Assembly (NCBI GenBank): GCA_015680905.1 | Contig: CM027385.1 | Span: 79,443,501-79,507,500 of the forward strand | DNA length: 64,000 bases | From: Coptis chinensis | Lineage: Eukaryota > Streptophyta > Magnoliopsida > Ranunculales > Ranunculaceae | Direction of reading: 5' to 3' | Part shown: positions 35,511-47,559 of the stretch, in pieces | Position numbering within the stretch: the first letter of the stretch is position 1 | Layout: every line of letters begins with the position of its first letter | Notes under the pieces: model-generated | The model's input: only the letters and a program-made list of their open reading frames with translations | What the model was told of the DNA's origin: nothing | Databases searched by the model: none | Translations under genes and position numbers: made by a program

Positions 35511-36933
35511 ACATTTATACATATTGAAGCACCATATTTCCAACATTAGATGTCCATAACCAGGTCCAAGTCAAACTGAATTCATCAATATTTGAGCCCC
35601 TATATTTCCCAATTTCCATAGGACTGATGGGTGTTTCGAAAACCAAATAAAACACAACAAAACATCGAAAAAATATGATGGATGATAGTATGGTACCTCT
35701 TCCATCAATGGAGCTTCCTTTGCCAACTGAGAAGAAGAAGAGGAATTGGGTAGTAGTGATCCAGTCAAACAACCATTTCCCAGGCCAGACACAAAGTAAG
35801 ACGTTGGTGCAGCTCAGACCCATTGCATGCTTCATTTTGTACAGCTAAATTTTGTTGGCTAGCAGAAACGTTTCTGGTTTTGAAATTGGAATTCAACTCT
35901 TCAATCCGAGCAGTAAACTCTTCTATTCTCTCACTCAGGGTGGAAATTTGTTCCAACAGTTGAGTGATGACACCCTATGAACGAGAAGTGAGGGTAGTAC
36001 AGATCAAGAAAATGAACGCATAATTTTGAAGTATCAGGCCCTTAAGTACCTTAGTTTCCCAATCATTTCAAGAACTAACCTGATTAGGGGACTCTGCAGG
36101 TGATTCTAGACTCCTTTCATCAAACTTTCGATTGTTGACAGCAAGTCTAGTAAGCTTGGGAAATTTCCTATCACCTTGGGTCGAGTATGAGTGTGATATA
36201 CCACTACTCAACGTAGAAATGAAAATAAACTGTGTCAAAAAAGAGTCCAGCGAACCATTATCCAAACGAGATGAGGAAAACCTTGAGCTTCAAATAATTT
36301 TCAAAACACTTGGACAATAACTTATTAAGTATTGAACTCAGCCTGTTCCCCACCATTTTTTTTACTGTTTTTTCTTCTTCTTTTCTTTTTCTTTTAATCT
36401 GACAGATTTTCAGATTACCTGGTAATGTTGAACTCCTGTCTCTTCACGAAATCAAAATTCCTAGATTGGTAAGTATTTCAGGATATTGAAGGATATTTCC
36501 TCAGGTACACTAGTAATGGGCAACTAGACTATATAAATCTATTGAGAAAATTAAATTAATCCCTTTTTTATGTACAAAATCTATTTGATGTATATCCGTA
36601 AAATAAAGGTCCGACACTAATACCCTGGTTTCTTGGACTACTCTTTTCCTTGATTAGATTTATGAAAAACAGGGATCAGAATACTGTACCTCTTGGAATC
36701 CTTATTCCTCATTGCAATCCTATCTCCTGAGACGCGGGATAGTGCTTCTTTGGGGCTTGAAGCCCCTAAATCCTCATCTATGCTGAGCTTTGTCTTTAAA
36801 TCATCTGGCAGTGCCTGTGGAACGACCAAAATATTAAATAATTAACATGGAAAACAGAAAGAAAATTTAATTTAAAGAGACGTTCCAAATGACGACATAC
36901 CATTACTTCGTTCACAAGCTTCTCCAGCTGAAT

Positions 36934-37756
36934 CTGTTGTATATAAGTACAAGGAACATATGAACCTTCCAAACCCAGTTGTTCCGCGACAAATTTTACA
37001 TATAAACGATCTCTACCTTGTACCTTTTACCAAAATCAGTAGAAAATCATGTTGGTGGCTAGCTAAGTATAACCAATCCAGAAAGCTTAGATTGACAATC
37101 TATTATAGAACGATTGAGTATAAAAGTGGTCTATACTATCAAATTATGCTAAGATTCTATCACCAAGAAGGTTCTCTTGAGTACCACAATGACCAGGTTT
37201 ACAGAAACGGTGACATCCCGAGTGGATCACATCATTTGAATGTCTTGAATCTTGCTTGTGGGCTATATGAATTTTTAATATGGATCTACTAGAAATCAAG
37301 AAACTCTCATTTTCATTAATGAATTATGAAATATGTCAGCAGAATACCTGAAATTGAATCTAATATATATGTAGATCCATATTAGACCCATAACACAGAA
37401 GGCATACTATATAATTCATATCAAATGGATGGGTTCATATCCATAACCCATTATACACTACTGACGAGTAAGTCATAATTTTCTTTCTTGTATTTAATTT
37501 TTATCTAACAGTGAACTCTCACAAAGATGCATTTAGTAACTTGGTTCTTTTCAAGGAATCCAGCACCTAAGGAAGTGTATTTAGCAAACTTCACCAACAT
37601 AGACCTAGCTGAATATGATTTGCTCATAGCCGAGTCTCCATTCCTAAATAGTACAAGTCTACCTGTAAGCGACATACATGTAACTTGATCTAGAACACAA
37701 AAAATGCAAAGTGCAAACAGGCGCATAGACTTCCCAAACTATGGGAGTTGTCATCA
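36934..37756. other. Probable intron of the coiled-coil gene
   Basis: Lies between the IQLEKLVNEVM exon and the candidate first exon on the minus strand. AT-rich, with no exon I can support; short open frames on either strand show no family resemblance. Confidence 0.35.
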
Positions 37757-37814
37757 AAGTTACATTCCAGGTGATCCTCTTATCATATTTAGTCGCATAG
37801 TCAGTAAGTGCTTC
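37757..37814 (-). pseudogene. Continuation of the candidate first exon (left of Copia-2)
   Basis: Read on the minus strand after removing Copia-2 and one duplication copy, the frame from 43471 continues here as EALTDYATKYDKRITWN and reaches a possible GTAACT donor. The open frame across the join supports one exon broken by the insertion. The donor is weak and the exon end uncertain. Confidence 0.4.
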
Positions 37815-38470
37815 TGTTGGAGTTATCCCTCACATGAGGAGAGAAACTGGAGCTGGAGAGAAACAAGCGAATTCGGCATCGCACAAGTCGAAGGCCAGCC
37901 GATGAGGGATGCCCCAGCCTTCGAGTTCCAAAGACATAGAGGCTTACCAAAACAGGCTTCAGTCTTCAAATACGACTTCAGCCCAGTGAGAGCCGAGGCA
38001 GTGCATAATTTTTGTGGGCCTTGCTACAAGATTCCGCACGAAATTTGGTTTTGGAGATAAAACCAAAATCAAGGTTTTGGAAAACCTAATGTAACCTAAC
38101 AAGTCAAAAGGATTGGAATCCGGACTAAAACAAAGAGAGAGAACCTTTACGAGATACAACTGACCTCAGAAAGAGATAAAGAGTGATCTAAGTAGGTGAG
38201 AGACCGTAGAGAGATTGTAATCTTCCTTCCCATTTTATTAAGAACTCGCTCTTGTGGAAGTAGGCATCATTGGCGAACCACGTAAATCTTTGTGTTGTGG
38301 TTTGCTTTTACCGCTTTACATTATTATTTGTTGTTGATAGTTGTTTAATGAGTTGGACATGTTAGTATAGGTAGTCGAAGTTGATATTTAGATTTTGTCC
38401 GAGTTGAATTGTGTTCAAATACAAGTTATCCGTGTAATGGGAACCGATTGGTATTGGTATAATCCCCACA
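37815..38470 (+). repeat. Copia-2 5' LTR
   Basis: Starts TGTTGGAGTTATCCC and ends CCCCACA. Very similar to 42744-43409 in its last 450 bases; the first 200 bases differ by many small indels and substitutions. Confidence 0.9.
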
Positions 38471-38483
38471 AGTGGTATCGAGC

Positions 38484-41400
38484 CTTGGTTAGAAATAGCT
38501 TTTAGGGTGTTATCCAATCTTGGTCGGGAAGGTGTTTGGCCGAAATTCCCGAGAGAAAGATTTGAGGTTAAATAACTTGTAGAGATGGACCATTCCGTGA
38601 ACACTTTCATTATGATGAGTCCGAATAGGAAGAACTACACCATCCGGAAAGCCAAGATGGAAGACTTTTGCTATACCGCGAGGACTTGGCACTTCCCATC
38701 GAGAATGAGGGAGTAAAACCGTAAAACCGATGAGGCCGAGTGGAAAAAGCTTGAGAAAAGCTATTGGGTACATTCGACAATGGATAGACGCGGCAGTTTT
38801 TCACCATGTGGCCCCGAGACTACAAACCTTGATCTATGGAAGAAACTTCGAAGACCTTTATGAGAGGAAGCTCCAAGTGGAAACAAAGTGTTAGTCGTTA
38901 AGAAGTTTGCGCATTAACCGCAGTACCAAGAAGGTTCTTCAATGTCCGAAAGATCTTAATGAAGTACGAATATCATCATCAATCGGATGCATTTGATGAA
39001 GATCAATTTGGGAGACGAAGTTGAGGCTTTGTTTCTATTAGGCTCTCTACCCGAAAGTTGGGGAGACATTAGCGGTTTACATGGAGCGACCAAGGATGGA
39101 ATTGTTACCATGGAGATGGCTACCACGCCTTTGTTGAATGAGGAGACTAGAAGGAGTGCAAGAAGCAGCTCTTCTCACTCGGAGGGTCCTTTTCACGCGA
39201 GAAACGGGAGAGGTCAAAACAGAAAACCATCTCGCGTTCTAGAGGTGATGATGTAAATCTAGGGGTGAAGCTAGAACTCCTAAGGCAGAGGCAATGTTAC
39301 TATTGTGCCACCAAAGGCCACTTCAGATATGAGTGCGGGCGACAACGAAGAGGATGAGAAGAATAACCGCGGTACATGAAGACATGGTGCGGAGGAACGG
39401 AAACACAGCGAGATACTACCGCATCTAGTTCGGCGACCCTAGTGGGAATTATATCAGTGTGGTGTGTCTTTGCCTTAAAGACCTCATGTCGATATCTGAG
39501 TGGGTGATAGATACTGAGGGCATCCTATCACGTCCACACACAAGGGATTCTTCACTACCTACAGTTGTGGTGAATATGGTGAAGTAAGGATGGGTAAATG
39601 ATTGAGTCTCAAGATTATAGGCATTGAGATGTTCATGTAGAAACCAATGTCGGCTACACCTTGACACTCGAGGATGTAAGACATGTCCCCGACATACGGT
39701 TAAGCTAATTTCGGGCCGAAAATTAGATGATGATGGCTTTGTAAACTCGTTTGGTAACGGGTATGGAAACCGGCGAGAGGTTCCATTGTAGCGACCCAGA
39801 GGAAAGAAAACTTGCTCTCTTTACAAAACACGTGCTAGCTAGTTTGTAAAGCGTTAATCACGCGCAGAAGAAGAAGCTTCATCCGAATGGCAAAGAGGCG
39901 TAGACCGCGGTCACATGGGCATAAAAGGGATGGAAGTTCTTGCTAAGCAAAAGGCCATGCCGGACATTAAAGGTACACATTTAAATACATGTACTCATTG
40001 TTTGGTAGGAAAGCAACACGGGTGTCTTTCCAAAGATTCCCCGCTCCACGAAAGGACACATCGCCCTTGAGCTAGTGCACCGCAACTTATGTGGTCCTAT
40101 GAGAGTGAAGTCCCACCAGGGGAGTTTCGTACTTCTTGACATTCATTGATGATGCGTCCAAGAAAGATATGGGCCTATAGTCACGAAGACCAAGGATGAA
40201 GTACTTGGCGTGTTTGAGAAATTCCACAAAGATGGTGGAAAGAGAGATCGAAGTTGTTGAAGTGTATTCGCCGGATAATGGGGGTGAGTACATTGGGCCA
40301 TTTGAAGAGTATTGCCCGAGTCATGGGATTCGCCATGAGCGCACCGTTCCCAAGACACCGCAAATGTAATGGAATAGCGAAGAGAGAATGAACCGCACCA
40401 TTGTAGAGAGGATAAGATGCATGCTATCTCACTCTAAGCTACCTAGAAACTCTTTGGTAGAAGCAAATCGCGTCTGGTGCATGTGATCAACCCGTCACCA
40501 GCAAAGCCTCCGAATAGTGATTATCCGCAGAGATATGGTCGGCGGAGATGTTGATTATGGATACTTGAGGTATTTGGGTGCGGGGCATTTGTGCATATTC
40601 CGGCGATGAGAGATTCAAAGCTTGATGACAAAGCCAAGCGGTGTATTTTTCCGGTTATGGAGATGAAAAGTTTGGTTACAAACTCTATGATCCGATTAAC
40701 AAGAAGGTAATCCGAAGTCGAGATGTTGTGTTCTGCCGATTAACAAGAAGGTAATCCAAGTCGAGATGTTGTGGTTCCCCGGAAGACCAAACCATAGCAG
40801 ACTTTGAGGAGGGTGAGAAGCCACAAGCTTTCACTAATGATCTTGTTGATTCGTAACCGAAAGTTCCTACCGCGGGAACGTGCAGAAGGCATTGAGAATG
40901 CAGAGAACCATGAGTTTGAAGCTCATGATGAGAATCATATTGCTCATGATGGGATAGAACCTATTGGTATAGAAGATGCAGATGAGATGCATGAACCACC
41001 ACCAGAGCAAGCAGAAGTGCATCCTCCTGAGGCACCAGCAGATGGGGCAAGGAGGTCTGACAGAGAGAGACTAGCTTCAACCAGGTATCCACCACATACG
41101 CGTGCTACTATCGGATGGTGGAGAACCTATGTACTATCAAGAGGCACTTGAAGGTACAGACAAAGAAAAGTGGTTGAAGGCCATGCATGACGAGATGGAT
41201 TCTTTGCATAAGAATCACACTTATGAGTTAGTTGAGAAACCCACGGGGAGAAAAGTTCTCAAGAATAAGTGGATATACAAAGTCAAGCATGAGGAGAACA
41301 ATCCTCACCCAAGGCACAAAGCTCGCTTTGTTGTGAAGGGATTCGGTCCAAAGGAAAGGAATCGACTTTGATGAGATTTTCTCTCTGTAGTGAAGATGAC

Positions 41401-42700
41401 TTCTATCCGGTGGTATTGGGTATGGCCGCAAGTATGAACCTAGAGGTTGAGCGAATAGATGTTAAGATGACTTTTCTTCATGGAGACCTTGAAGAAGATG
41501 TCTACATGGACCAACCCGTAGGGTTTTGAGGTCAAAGGCAAGGAGCACCTAGTATGCAAGTGATAAAAGAGCTTGTATGGGTTGAAGCAAGCACCGAGAC
41601 AATTGGTACATAAAGTTTGACTCCTTTATGGCGAAACAAGGATACAAAAGTCCGCTTCGATCATTGTGTGTTTGTTCGAGATTTCGGATGGGGATTTCAT
41701 TGTGTTATTCTTTGTATGTCGATGATATGTTGATAGTTAGCCCAAACATCAACAAGATATCCAAGCTAAAGAAAGACTTGAGTAAGTCCTTTGAGATGAA
41801 GGATCCGGGTCAAGCAAAAGCGAGATACTTGGGATCACGGATCACTTTCGTGATTGAAAAGAGTGGGAAGTTGTGGCTTTCTCGAAAGCTACATTGAGAA
41901 GGTGTTGAAGAGATTCAACATGGATCAGCCGAAACCCGTCGGTTAATCCCGCTTGGTGGCCAGCCCGCATGACCAAAGAGATGTGTCCTAAGGGTGAGCA
42001 TGAGCAAAGTCAGATGGAAAAGATTCCTTATGCATCCGCGATGGGCGCTTTGATGTATGCCATGGTGTGTACTAGGCCCGGATATTGCTTTTCGCCCGTT
42101 GGGGTGGTAAGCGATTTCATCAAATCGGGTAAAGAACATTGGGAAGGTGTTAAGTGGATATTGAGATATCTCAAAGGCACTTCCAAATCATGTTTGTGTT
42201 TTGGTGGAAGTAAGCCCTTACTTGAAGGCCTACACCGATCGCGGATACATGGCGGTGATGTTGACTCGATGAAGTCCACCTCCCGTTATCCGTTACTTTT
42301 GCGGGGGCGGTTTCTTGGCAATCTAAGTTGCAAAAGTGTGTTGCCCTCTCCACTTCTGAATTTGTGTATATTGCAGCCACCGAAAGTGTTGCAAAAGAGT
42401 TGCTATGGATGAAGAGGTTCTTTGACTAAATAGGGCTAAAGCGGTTTGCTTGTATTACTATGTGACCGGTCGGGCGCCATCCACTTGAGCAAGAATCCGA
42501 AGTTTTCATTCTAGATCCAAGACATACACGTCGCGTTATCATTGGATTAGAGAAGTACTCGAGGACAAGCATTTGTGTATCGAGAAGATCCATACCGACA
42601 AGAACGGGTCGGATATGATGACCAAAGTCTTCTTTACGAAAGGTAAGTTTGATGTTTGTTGTCTATTGCGGAATGGCAAAAGACACTCCTCCCGCTGATT
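38484..42700 (+). pseudogene. Copia-2 gag-pol remains
   Basis: Pieces in order: gag (38987-39256, DEVEALFLLGSLPESW); zinc knuckle CYYCATKGHFRYEC near 39297-39340; GAG-pre-integrase and integrase pieces (about 39900-40500, including a HCLVGKQH-like segment); reverse transcriptase start (41102-41371, WLKAMHDEMDSLHKNHTYEL then NKWIYKVK); the RT catalytic YVDDM (about 41716-41730) in SLYVDDMLIVSP; and RNase H (41969-42412, YASAMGALMYAM, WILRYLKGTSK). At least eight frame changes separate these, so the element cannot make a polyprotein. Whether all breaks are biological is uncertain, because neighbouring host genes also show single-base indels. Confidence 0.85.
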
Positions 42701-42743
42701 TGGAAATTGCATGGAGGAAGCCCCTCACCGTTCGGGGGGAGAT

Positions 42744-43409
42744 TGTCGAGTTATCCCTCACATAAGGAGAGAAACCGAGTGGAGAGAAACAAGCGAATTC
42801 GCATCGCCTTAAGTCGAGGCTCCCGCTCCCAGATGATGAAGCGCCAGCCAGAGTTCCAAGAACATAGAGGCGACCAGCCAAAGTGAGCGCCAGCCTTCCA
42901 GTCTTCAGTAGACTTCGGCCGAGAGTGATAGCGCCAGCATAGCATAATTTTGTGGGCCTTTTCAAGATTACCCTTGAAATTTGGTTTTGGAGATAAAACC
43001 AAAATCAAGGTTTTGGAAAACCCTACGAGAACCTAACAAGTCGGAAAGGATTGGAATCCGGACTAAAACAAAGAGAGAGACCTTTTACGAGATACAACCC
43101 TCAGAAAGAGATAAGAGTGATCTAGTAAGGTGAGAGACCGTAAGGAGAGATTGTAATCTTCCTTCCCATTTTATTAAGAACTGGCTCTTGTGGAAGTAGG
43201 CATCATTGGCGACCACGGTAAATCTTTGTGTTGTGGTTTTGCTTTTTACCGCTTTACATTATTATTTGTTGTTGATATATGTTTAATGAGTTGGGCATGT
43301 TAGTATAGGTTGTAGTTGATATTTAGATTTTGTCCGGAGTTGAATTGTGTTCAAATACAAGTTATCTGTGTAGTGGAGGAACCGATTGGTATTGGTATAA
43401 TCCCCAACA
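42744..43409 (+). repeat. Copia-2 3' LTR
   Basis: Starts TGTCGAGTTATCCC directly after the polypurine tract and ends CCCCAACA before the GCTTC duplication. Confidence 0.9.
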
Positions 43410-43471
43410 GCTTCTTCATCCATGGCTATGGCAACGGTGGAAAGACAATCAATATAAGGTTGATCAAACAT
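43410..43471 (-). pseudogene. Candidate first exon of the coiled-coil gene, cut by Copia-2
   Basis: ATG at 43471-43469 opens a frame MFDQPYIDCLSTVAIAMDEE that runs into the Copia-2 duplication and continues on the other side (37814 downward). A good TATA box lies about 57-66 bases upstream of the ATG. That this exon belongs to the gene at 36933-29480 is inferred from strand, order and lack of any other candidate; the intervening splice junction is not proven. Confidence 0.45.
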
Positions 43472-43526
43472 CCCAAAAGTACTCTCAAACTGAATGGAAC
43501 TACTACCCCTGGATAGTAGGACGGGC

Positions 43527-43536
43527 CTTTTATATA
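43527..43536 (-). promoter_or_regulatory. TATA box of the minus-strand coiled-coil gene
   Basis: TATATAAAAG on the minus strand, about 60 bases before the ATG at 43471, so a start of transcription near 43500 is expected. It matches the plant consensus well. Confidence 0.5.
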
Positions 43537-44755
43537 TGTAGAAGCGCCTACTACCAAGTGATAATTCCATGTTTCCATCATGACCACTTATCATTAAAAC
43601 CCCAAATTTAATTTTCAACATCCCCACTGTTTAAAGATCACACAAATACCCCAAGTGACATTTAAAAGGGTACTGTGGTCGTCTGCACTTGGACAAGGAA
43701 CTGTGTTAATAGTTTGTGCTCAGGTTGATCGCTTGATCCTAAGTCTCAACTCCTACTATCCATTTTTCCATGGATTATCTGTTCTAAATACCAGTTTATC
43801 GAAGTTTTCTTCATATTAACTAATTAACCCCATATATTCCTCGAACTCAACCTGGGTGACTGAGAACTAGCTCCCAAACTGTTACCGTGATTATGGCATG
43901 TAACTAACTCGTCGTAATCTCATGTCCTTATTTTCTAAAGCTCCAATATACTTTCCGTTTCGGCCCTGGTGAAAAGGACCAAGAAGTGATATACAACGAC
44001 CAGACATTTACACCGAACTGGCATAGTGGGCGTCCGATGTCGACTGAATAGAATGTTTAGTCGCTTAATGTTTAGTCGACTTTTGTGCATTTATAGGAAT
44101 TCGGGGAATGTGCAGCAAAAGTTGATGTTTGTGGACAAACTTGTCCACAAATTCGTTCTGTAGCAATTATAGCTGTGGTGATTGATCATGTGCCAGTTTG
44201 AGAGCTTTTATTTGCAGAATGATGACCATACTTGCAATGATCGCAAAATATAACCTAAAATACGCACCATGAGATGATTGATATGTACACCATTTAGTTA
44301 TAGGGCTTGTCTAATCATTTTGAGTGAACAGCTACCTGATTATTATGGGTTGCTGAGTAAACAAAATGAATTAAAATTGTGCTGCTACGGTATGGGGACT
44401 ATGGAACGAAATCAAGTCTTGTGGAATTGGGTCTACGCAAAATGACACATCTGCTAGCTAGAGCATTTTTATGGTACTAGCTACTGTGCACGTGGGATCC
44501 ACAAACTTTTTTTTTATTTTTTTTTTTTAACTTCTAAACATTAAATTACTATTTTACCTCTAAAAAGTTAAAAATAATAATAATAAAATATGAAATTACT
44601 AAAATGTCCCTACGTCCACGCACACTCGCCCCTCTTTTTTCTATATATTAAAGATGGGGACCGAAATCAAATTTTCATAGACAAGGTTGAAGTGGTTGGC
44701 GGGGACTAAAATCAAGTCTTCGTAGACAAGATGGAGGTGGTTGGCCGCCAAAAAA
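43537..44755. other. Intergenic stretch with a dispersed repeat at its right end
   Basis: No gene supported. The right part (about 44655-44745) carries two tandem versions of a GGGAC(C/T)(G/A)AAATCAA unit followed by AGACAAG and GTGGTTGGC. A third related copy lies at about 51636-51685, beyond the L1 element. Confidence 0.4.
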
Positions 44756-44794
44756 ATAGAGCCTATTCTTTTTTTTTATTTTTTGATAGAAACA

Positions 44795-45080
44795 TGTCAT
44801 ATATTATAGCATTAAAAGTACAGTACTACATTCCAACATATGTCCAGGCAGCAGACTCACATCTTGATTTTTGAAAGCCCACTTAGCTAGGTCGTGCGCT
44901 TCAAAATTTGAACCTCTACTAATCCAGTTAACCTTACAAAAGATAAAAGGCTGACATAAGCCCATAATCATACACCTGATCGAGTCTAATTTCCAATTCA
45001 GAGCATCTAAGTTACAAGAGTTCTGTAGATTCTATACAACTTGCTTACAGTCTCCTTCAAAAAGAAAACAAACTCTTAAG
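44795..45080 (-). pseudogene. LINE RNase H C-terminal fragment
   Basis: Minus strand encodes EGDCKQVV, a broken codon, then NLQNSCNLDALNWKLDS, FCKVNWISRGSNFEAHDLAK and a stop after SLLPGHMLECSTV. This is the end of the RNase H-like domain found at the C-terminus of plant L1 ORF2 (motif with HxLA, here AHDLAKWA). A poly(A) tail follows within about 30 bases. Confidence 0.75.
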
Positions 45081-45099
45081 CATATAACAATATTCGGTA

Positions 45100-46702
45100 A
45101 ATCCAAAAGTTGTTAGCAACAATAGAAAATACCCTCTTCGATTCTAGCACATCCAAGTCTACCAGATGTGTGTGGCAACTTCATGTGCTCCCTAGATAAT
45201 TTGCCATTTTCTCGCTTACTTTTCTCTTCATCAGTCGAGCAAATTTCTATAAAGCTTTCCCAATCTTCTTTTTTTGTACACTTTGGTATGTTTTTGTACA
45301 CACACACACTCTAAATTCCTAGTTCTGCCCCTAACACAACCACCACGCAAATTGAATAACATTTCCGACAAGCCAACACCCTCACCATGTTGAACAAAAC
45401 ATAGTTTATAAAAACAATCGTTAGAATTGATGGACAACATCTTCACCAAGAAGTGCATCCAATTAAAGGATGAAAACTTCCATTACTCAGTAAAACGAAT
45501 AGTGAAAACTCACAATTTTAACAACAATAATTTACTCAATTTTTTTGATAAAGCACTAAAAAGTCACAACGTTATACAATATTAATTCGCAGTAACAATA
45601 GCATGTCAATAACAACGATAATGATGTGTTACATTTCTTAAAACAAAGAAATTTTTTTAAACAAAAAAAAAAAACAAACCTTTATGAGATGCAAACTAAC
45701 TAAAATTCCATCAAAGCTAGTTGTGGTAGTGTATATGCAAAACAACCAATTTAAAAAGTTAGAGTTTTGACACAACCCATTATAAGAATGGGAAAAAAAA
45801 CAAAGGTTATGATACCAATTTATACCTCTACAACATACAAGTACAATCTTCTACAAAAATAAACAACTACTAACTGCTACAAGATACAGCAAGTACTGAT
45901 TGCAATACTACAAAAATGATATTTCACTCTAAGCTCAAAGCTAGTAACAGATATACCCAACATATGTAACAGATGAATTAGCTCATGGAGTTATAGGTGC
46001 TATAAATAATTGAAATAACTACAAAGAAATTGTACCTAAGTTTAGACTTAGTCAAAAGAAGAGTAGGCAAAACTCCAGTCAAATTGTTTATCAACGGAAT
46101 GATAGTTCTTTGAAATTAGTTTTTTTTTAATCATTCATTTCTTACAAATTCAATAAATTGAACTGACTAAAACTCCTCAATCACTTAATAATTCACATCA
46201 CAACAACAATGAAATATTCACAAAACAATTTTTTAATACACCCCCATATCATAAACAAACCCTAAACAACTCTAATAAATTTCATGAGAAAGATGCATCA
46301 TCCCAATATACTAATTAAAGAAAAAATAACATCTTTTTTTAATATAAGAAACAAACCGTGAAATTGAAGCTTGCTGATAACTACTCTATTTCTTTGAAGT
46401 TGATGTAGAGATGAAATTGTTAGCTTTGGCGGAATTTGTTGTATATGACGGCAAGTTGCGGTTTTGACCAAATAAAAACCAAAAGAGAGAAAATTGGAAA
46501 AGAGCGAAAATTTTGGGGGGAAGATATTCGCGCTTTGGGCTGGGTTTCGGGGAAAATGTTCTTGACATGCTTGGTCAAGTTTTTGTTTGACGGTTATGGA
46601 CCATCAATTTCATAAAAAGCCCATCAAATATATTCTTGACGATTAGTACCCGTCAATTCCTACCCGGGCCAGAAGTCAAAAAACCCATGTTTTCACCTAG
46701 TG
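45100..46702 (-). mobile_element. CACTA element fragment inside the LINE
   Basis: The right terminus reads CACTAGGTGAAAACATGGG on the minus strand, starting at 46702, the canonical start of a CACTA transposon. It interrupts the LINE reverse transcriptase right after KWRLLISQ. Below the end are several short GACGG/CCGTCAA-type subterminal motifs (about 46585-46660). The left terminus was not found; no clear CACTA end is seen near 45100, so the left limit is approximate and the element may be deleted there. The only coding trace is the Ptta fragment. Confidence 0.55.
45113..45307 (-). pseudogene. CACTA (En/Spm, Ptta-type) transposase fragment
   Basis: The minus strand encodes KKEDWESFIEICSTDEEKSK then HMKLPHTSGRLGCARIEE. 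This resembles the plant transposase (Ptta/En-Spm) segment of pattern W-x-x-F-(V/I)-E-(I/Y) … (F/L)-PHTSGR. Only this short piece is readable; it stops at 45113. It supports a CACTA element inserted in the LINE. Confidence 0.6.
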
Positions 46703-47551
46703 ATTGGGAGATGAGGAGTCTCCACTTAGCACTGAACCCCAACCTTTGAAAGATATTGTCTATGAAGGACCACTCCACTCTATCATAAGCTTTAGCTATA
46801 TCCATCTTAAGGGCCAAAAACCCTTTTTTTGTTTTCATATGATTCATATTGTGAAAGATCTCACTAGCTAGGCCAATATTGTCTCCTATACTTCTCCCTT
46901 TTATGAAGGCTCCTTAAAAAGGGGAGACAATCTTACTAATATGTGCTTTGAGCCTATTGGCCATAATCTTTGCTATAATATTGTAGTAGAAATTGCACAG
47001 GCTAATAGGTCTGAACTTTGACATATGATCCGGATTAGAGATTTTAGGAATAAGAGCAATAAAAGTTTCATTGAAACTAGGGTTCATGCACCCTTGGGTA
47101 AAAAAATTTGAACACAGTCAGTAATGGATGGGCCAATAACATCCCAGCACTGCTGATAGAAGCAGCCCTGGAACCCATCAGGTCCAGGTGCTTTCAAAGC
47201 TCCCATCTTCTTAACCACATTCCAAATATCATCCCCAGTAGGGCAAGCAGTAAGAATCTCATTTCCTCTATCAGTTATGCAATGAGAGAACAGTGTAAGA
47301 ATATCTTCATTGATATCAGGTTCATCTGAGGCATAGATATCATCAAAGTATTCTTTTACTGCCATTCCCACCTCCTGCCTACCCTCCTTCCAGCTGCCCT
47401 CATTGTCTTTAATCTTTTCATTATGATTTTTCCTTCTTCTATAAATAGTGGATAGGTGGAAGAACTTTGTGTTCCTCCCACCTTCTTTGATCCAGTGTTG
47501 GCTAGACTTCTGCTTCCAGAAGTCTTCCTCCTTCTCATACCAATCAAACAA
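46703..47551 (-). pseudogene. LINE reverse transcriptase, N-terminal half
   Basis: Linker and fingers of an L1-type RT: HWIKEGGRNTKFFHLSTIYR, GALKAPGPDGFQGCFYQQCW, then after frame changes SKFRPISLCNF, GAFIKGRSIGDNIGLA and LALKMDIAKAYDRVEWSFI with the first catalytic Asp. The palm's second catalytic motif (normally F/YADD) is missing because the sequence ends at the CACTA junction. An in-frame stop precedes GAFIKG. Confidence 0.85.
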
Positions 47552-47559
47552 ACTAGCTT

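Larger units (their letters stand above)
29480..36933 (-). pseudogene. Unrecognised coiled-coil, tail-anchored protein gene, split by Copia-1
   Basis: Exons on the minus strand: 36933-36901 (IQLEKLVNEVM), 36814-36690 (ALPDDLKTKLSIDED, SRVSGDRIAMRNKDSK), 36206-36080 (SSGISHSYSTQGDRKF), 35974-35697 (GVITQLLEQISTLSERIE, later SLLPNSSSSSQLAKEA) and, beyond the Copia and SINE insertions, 29691-29480 (VVVITRG, QLMHQLDNLSNFVHEN, VGIPIILSLAVGGVGIILF, stop TGA). All junctions have GT-AG signals and matching phases. The product would have a coiled coil in the middle and one C-terminal membrane span, a tail-anchored layout. Two frame breaks: two extra bases in NGS/AAPTSY (near 35822) and one missing base in TRG/QRQ (near 29672). 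I cannot name the family. A probable first exon lies beyond Copia-2 (43471-43410 and 37814 downward). Splicing a 6-kb intron holding a Copia is possible, so it may still be transcribed. Confidence 0.65.
37815..43409 (+). mobile_element. Ty1/Copia retrotransposon Copia-2 (decayed)
   Basis: LTRs at 37815-38470 and 42744-43409 enclose gag-pol remains. An exact 5-bp target duplication GCTTC flanks it (37810-37814 and 43410-43414). The primer-binding site TGGTATCGAGCC follows the 5' LTR after AG (38473), and a polypurine tract CGGGGGGAGAT precedes the 3' LTR (42733-42743). The site differs little from that of Copia-1, but the LTRs are unrelated, so it is another Copia family. Inserted opposite to Copia-1. 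Confidence 0.92.

Noticed and set aside
36960..37292. Plus-strand frame of 110 codons
   Set aside because: Lies in the probable intron of the minus-strand gene, with no family resemblance.
43410..43450. Walker A-like FIHGYGNGGKT on the plus strand, suggesting a PIF1/Helitron helicase
   Set aside because: The following codons show no helicase motifs and a stop comes soon; the minus strand carries the more convincing exon with a TATA box.
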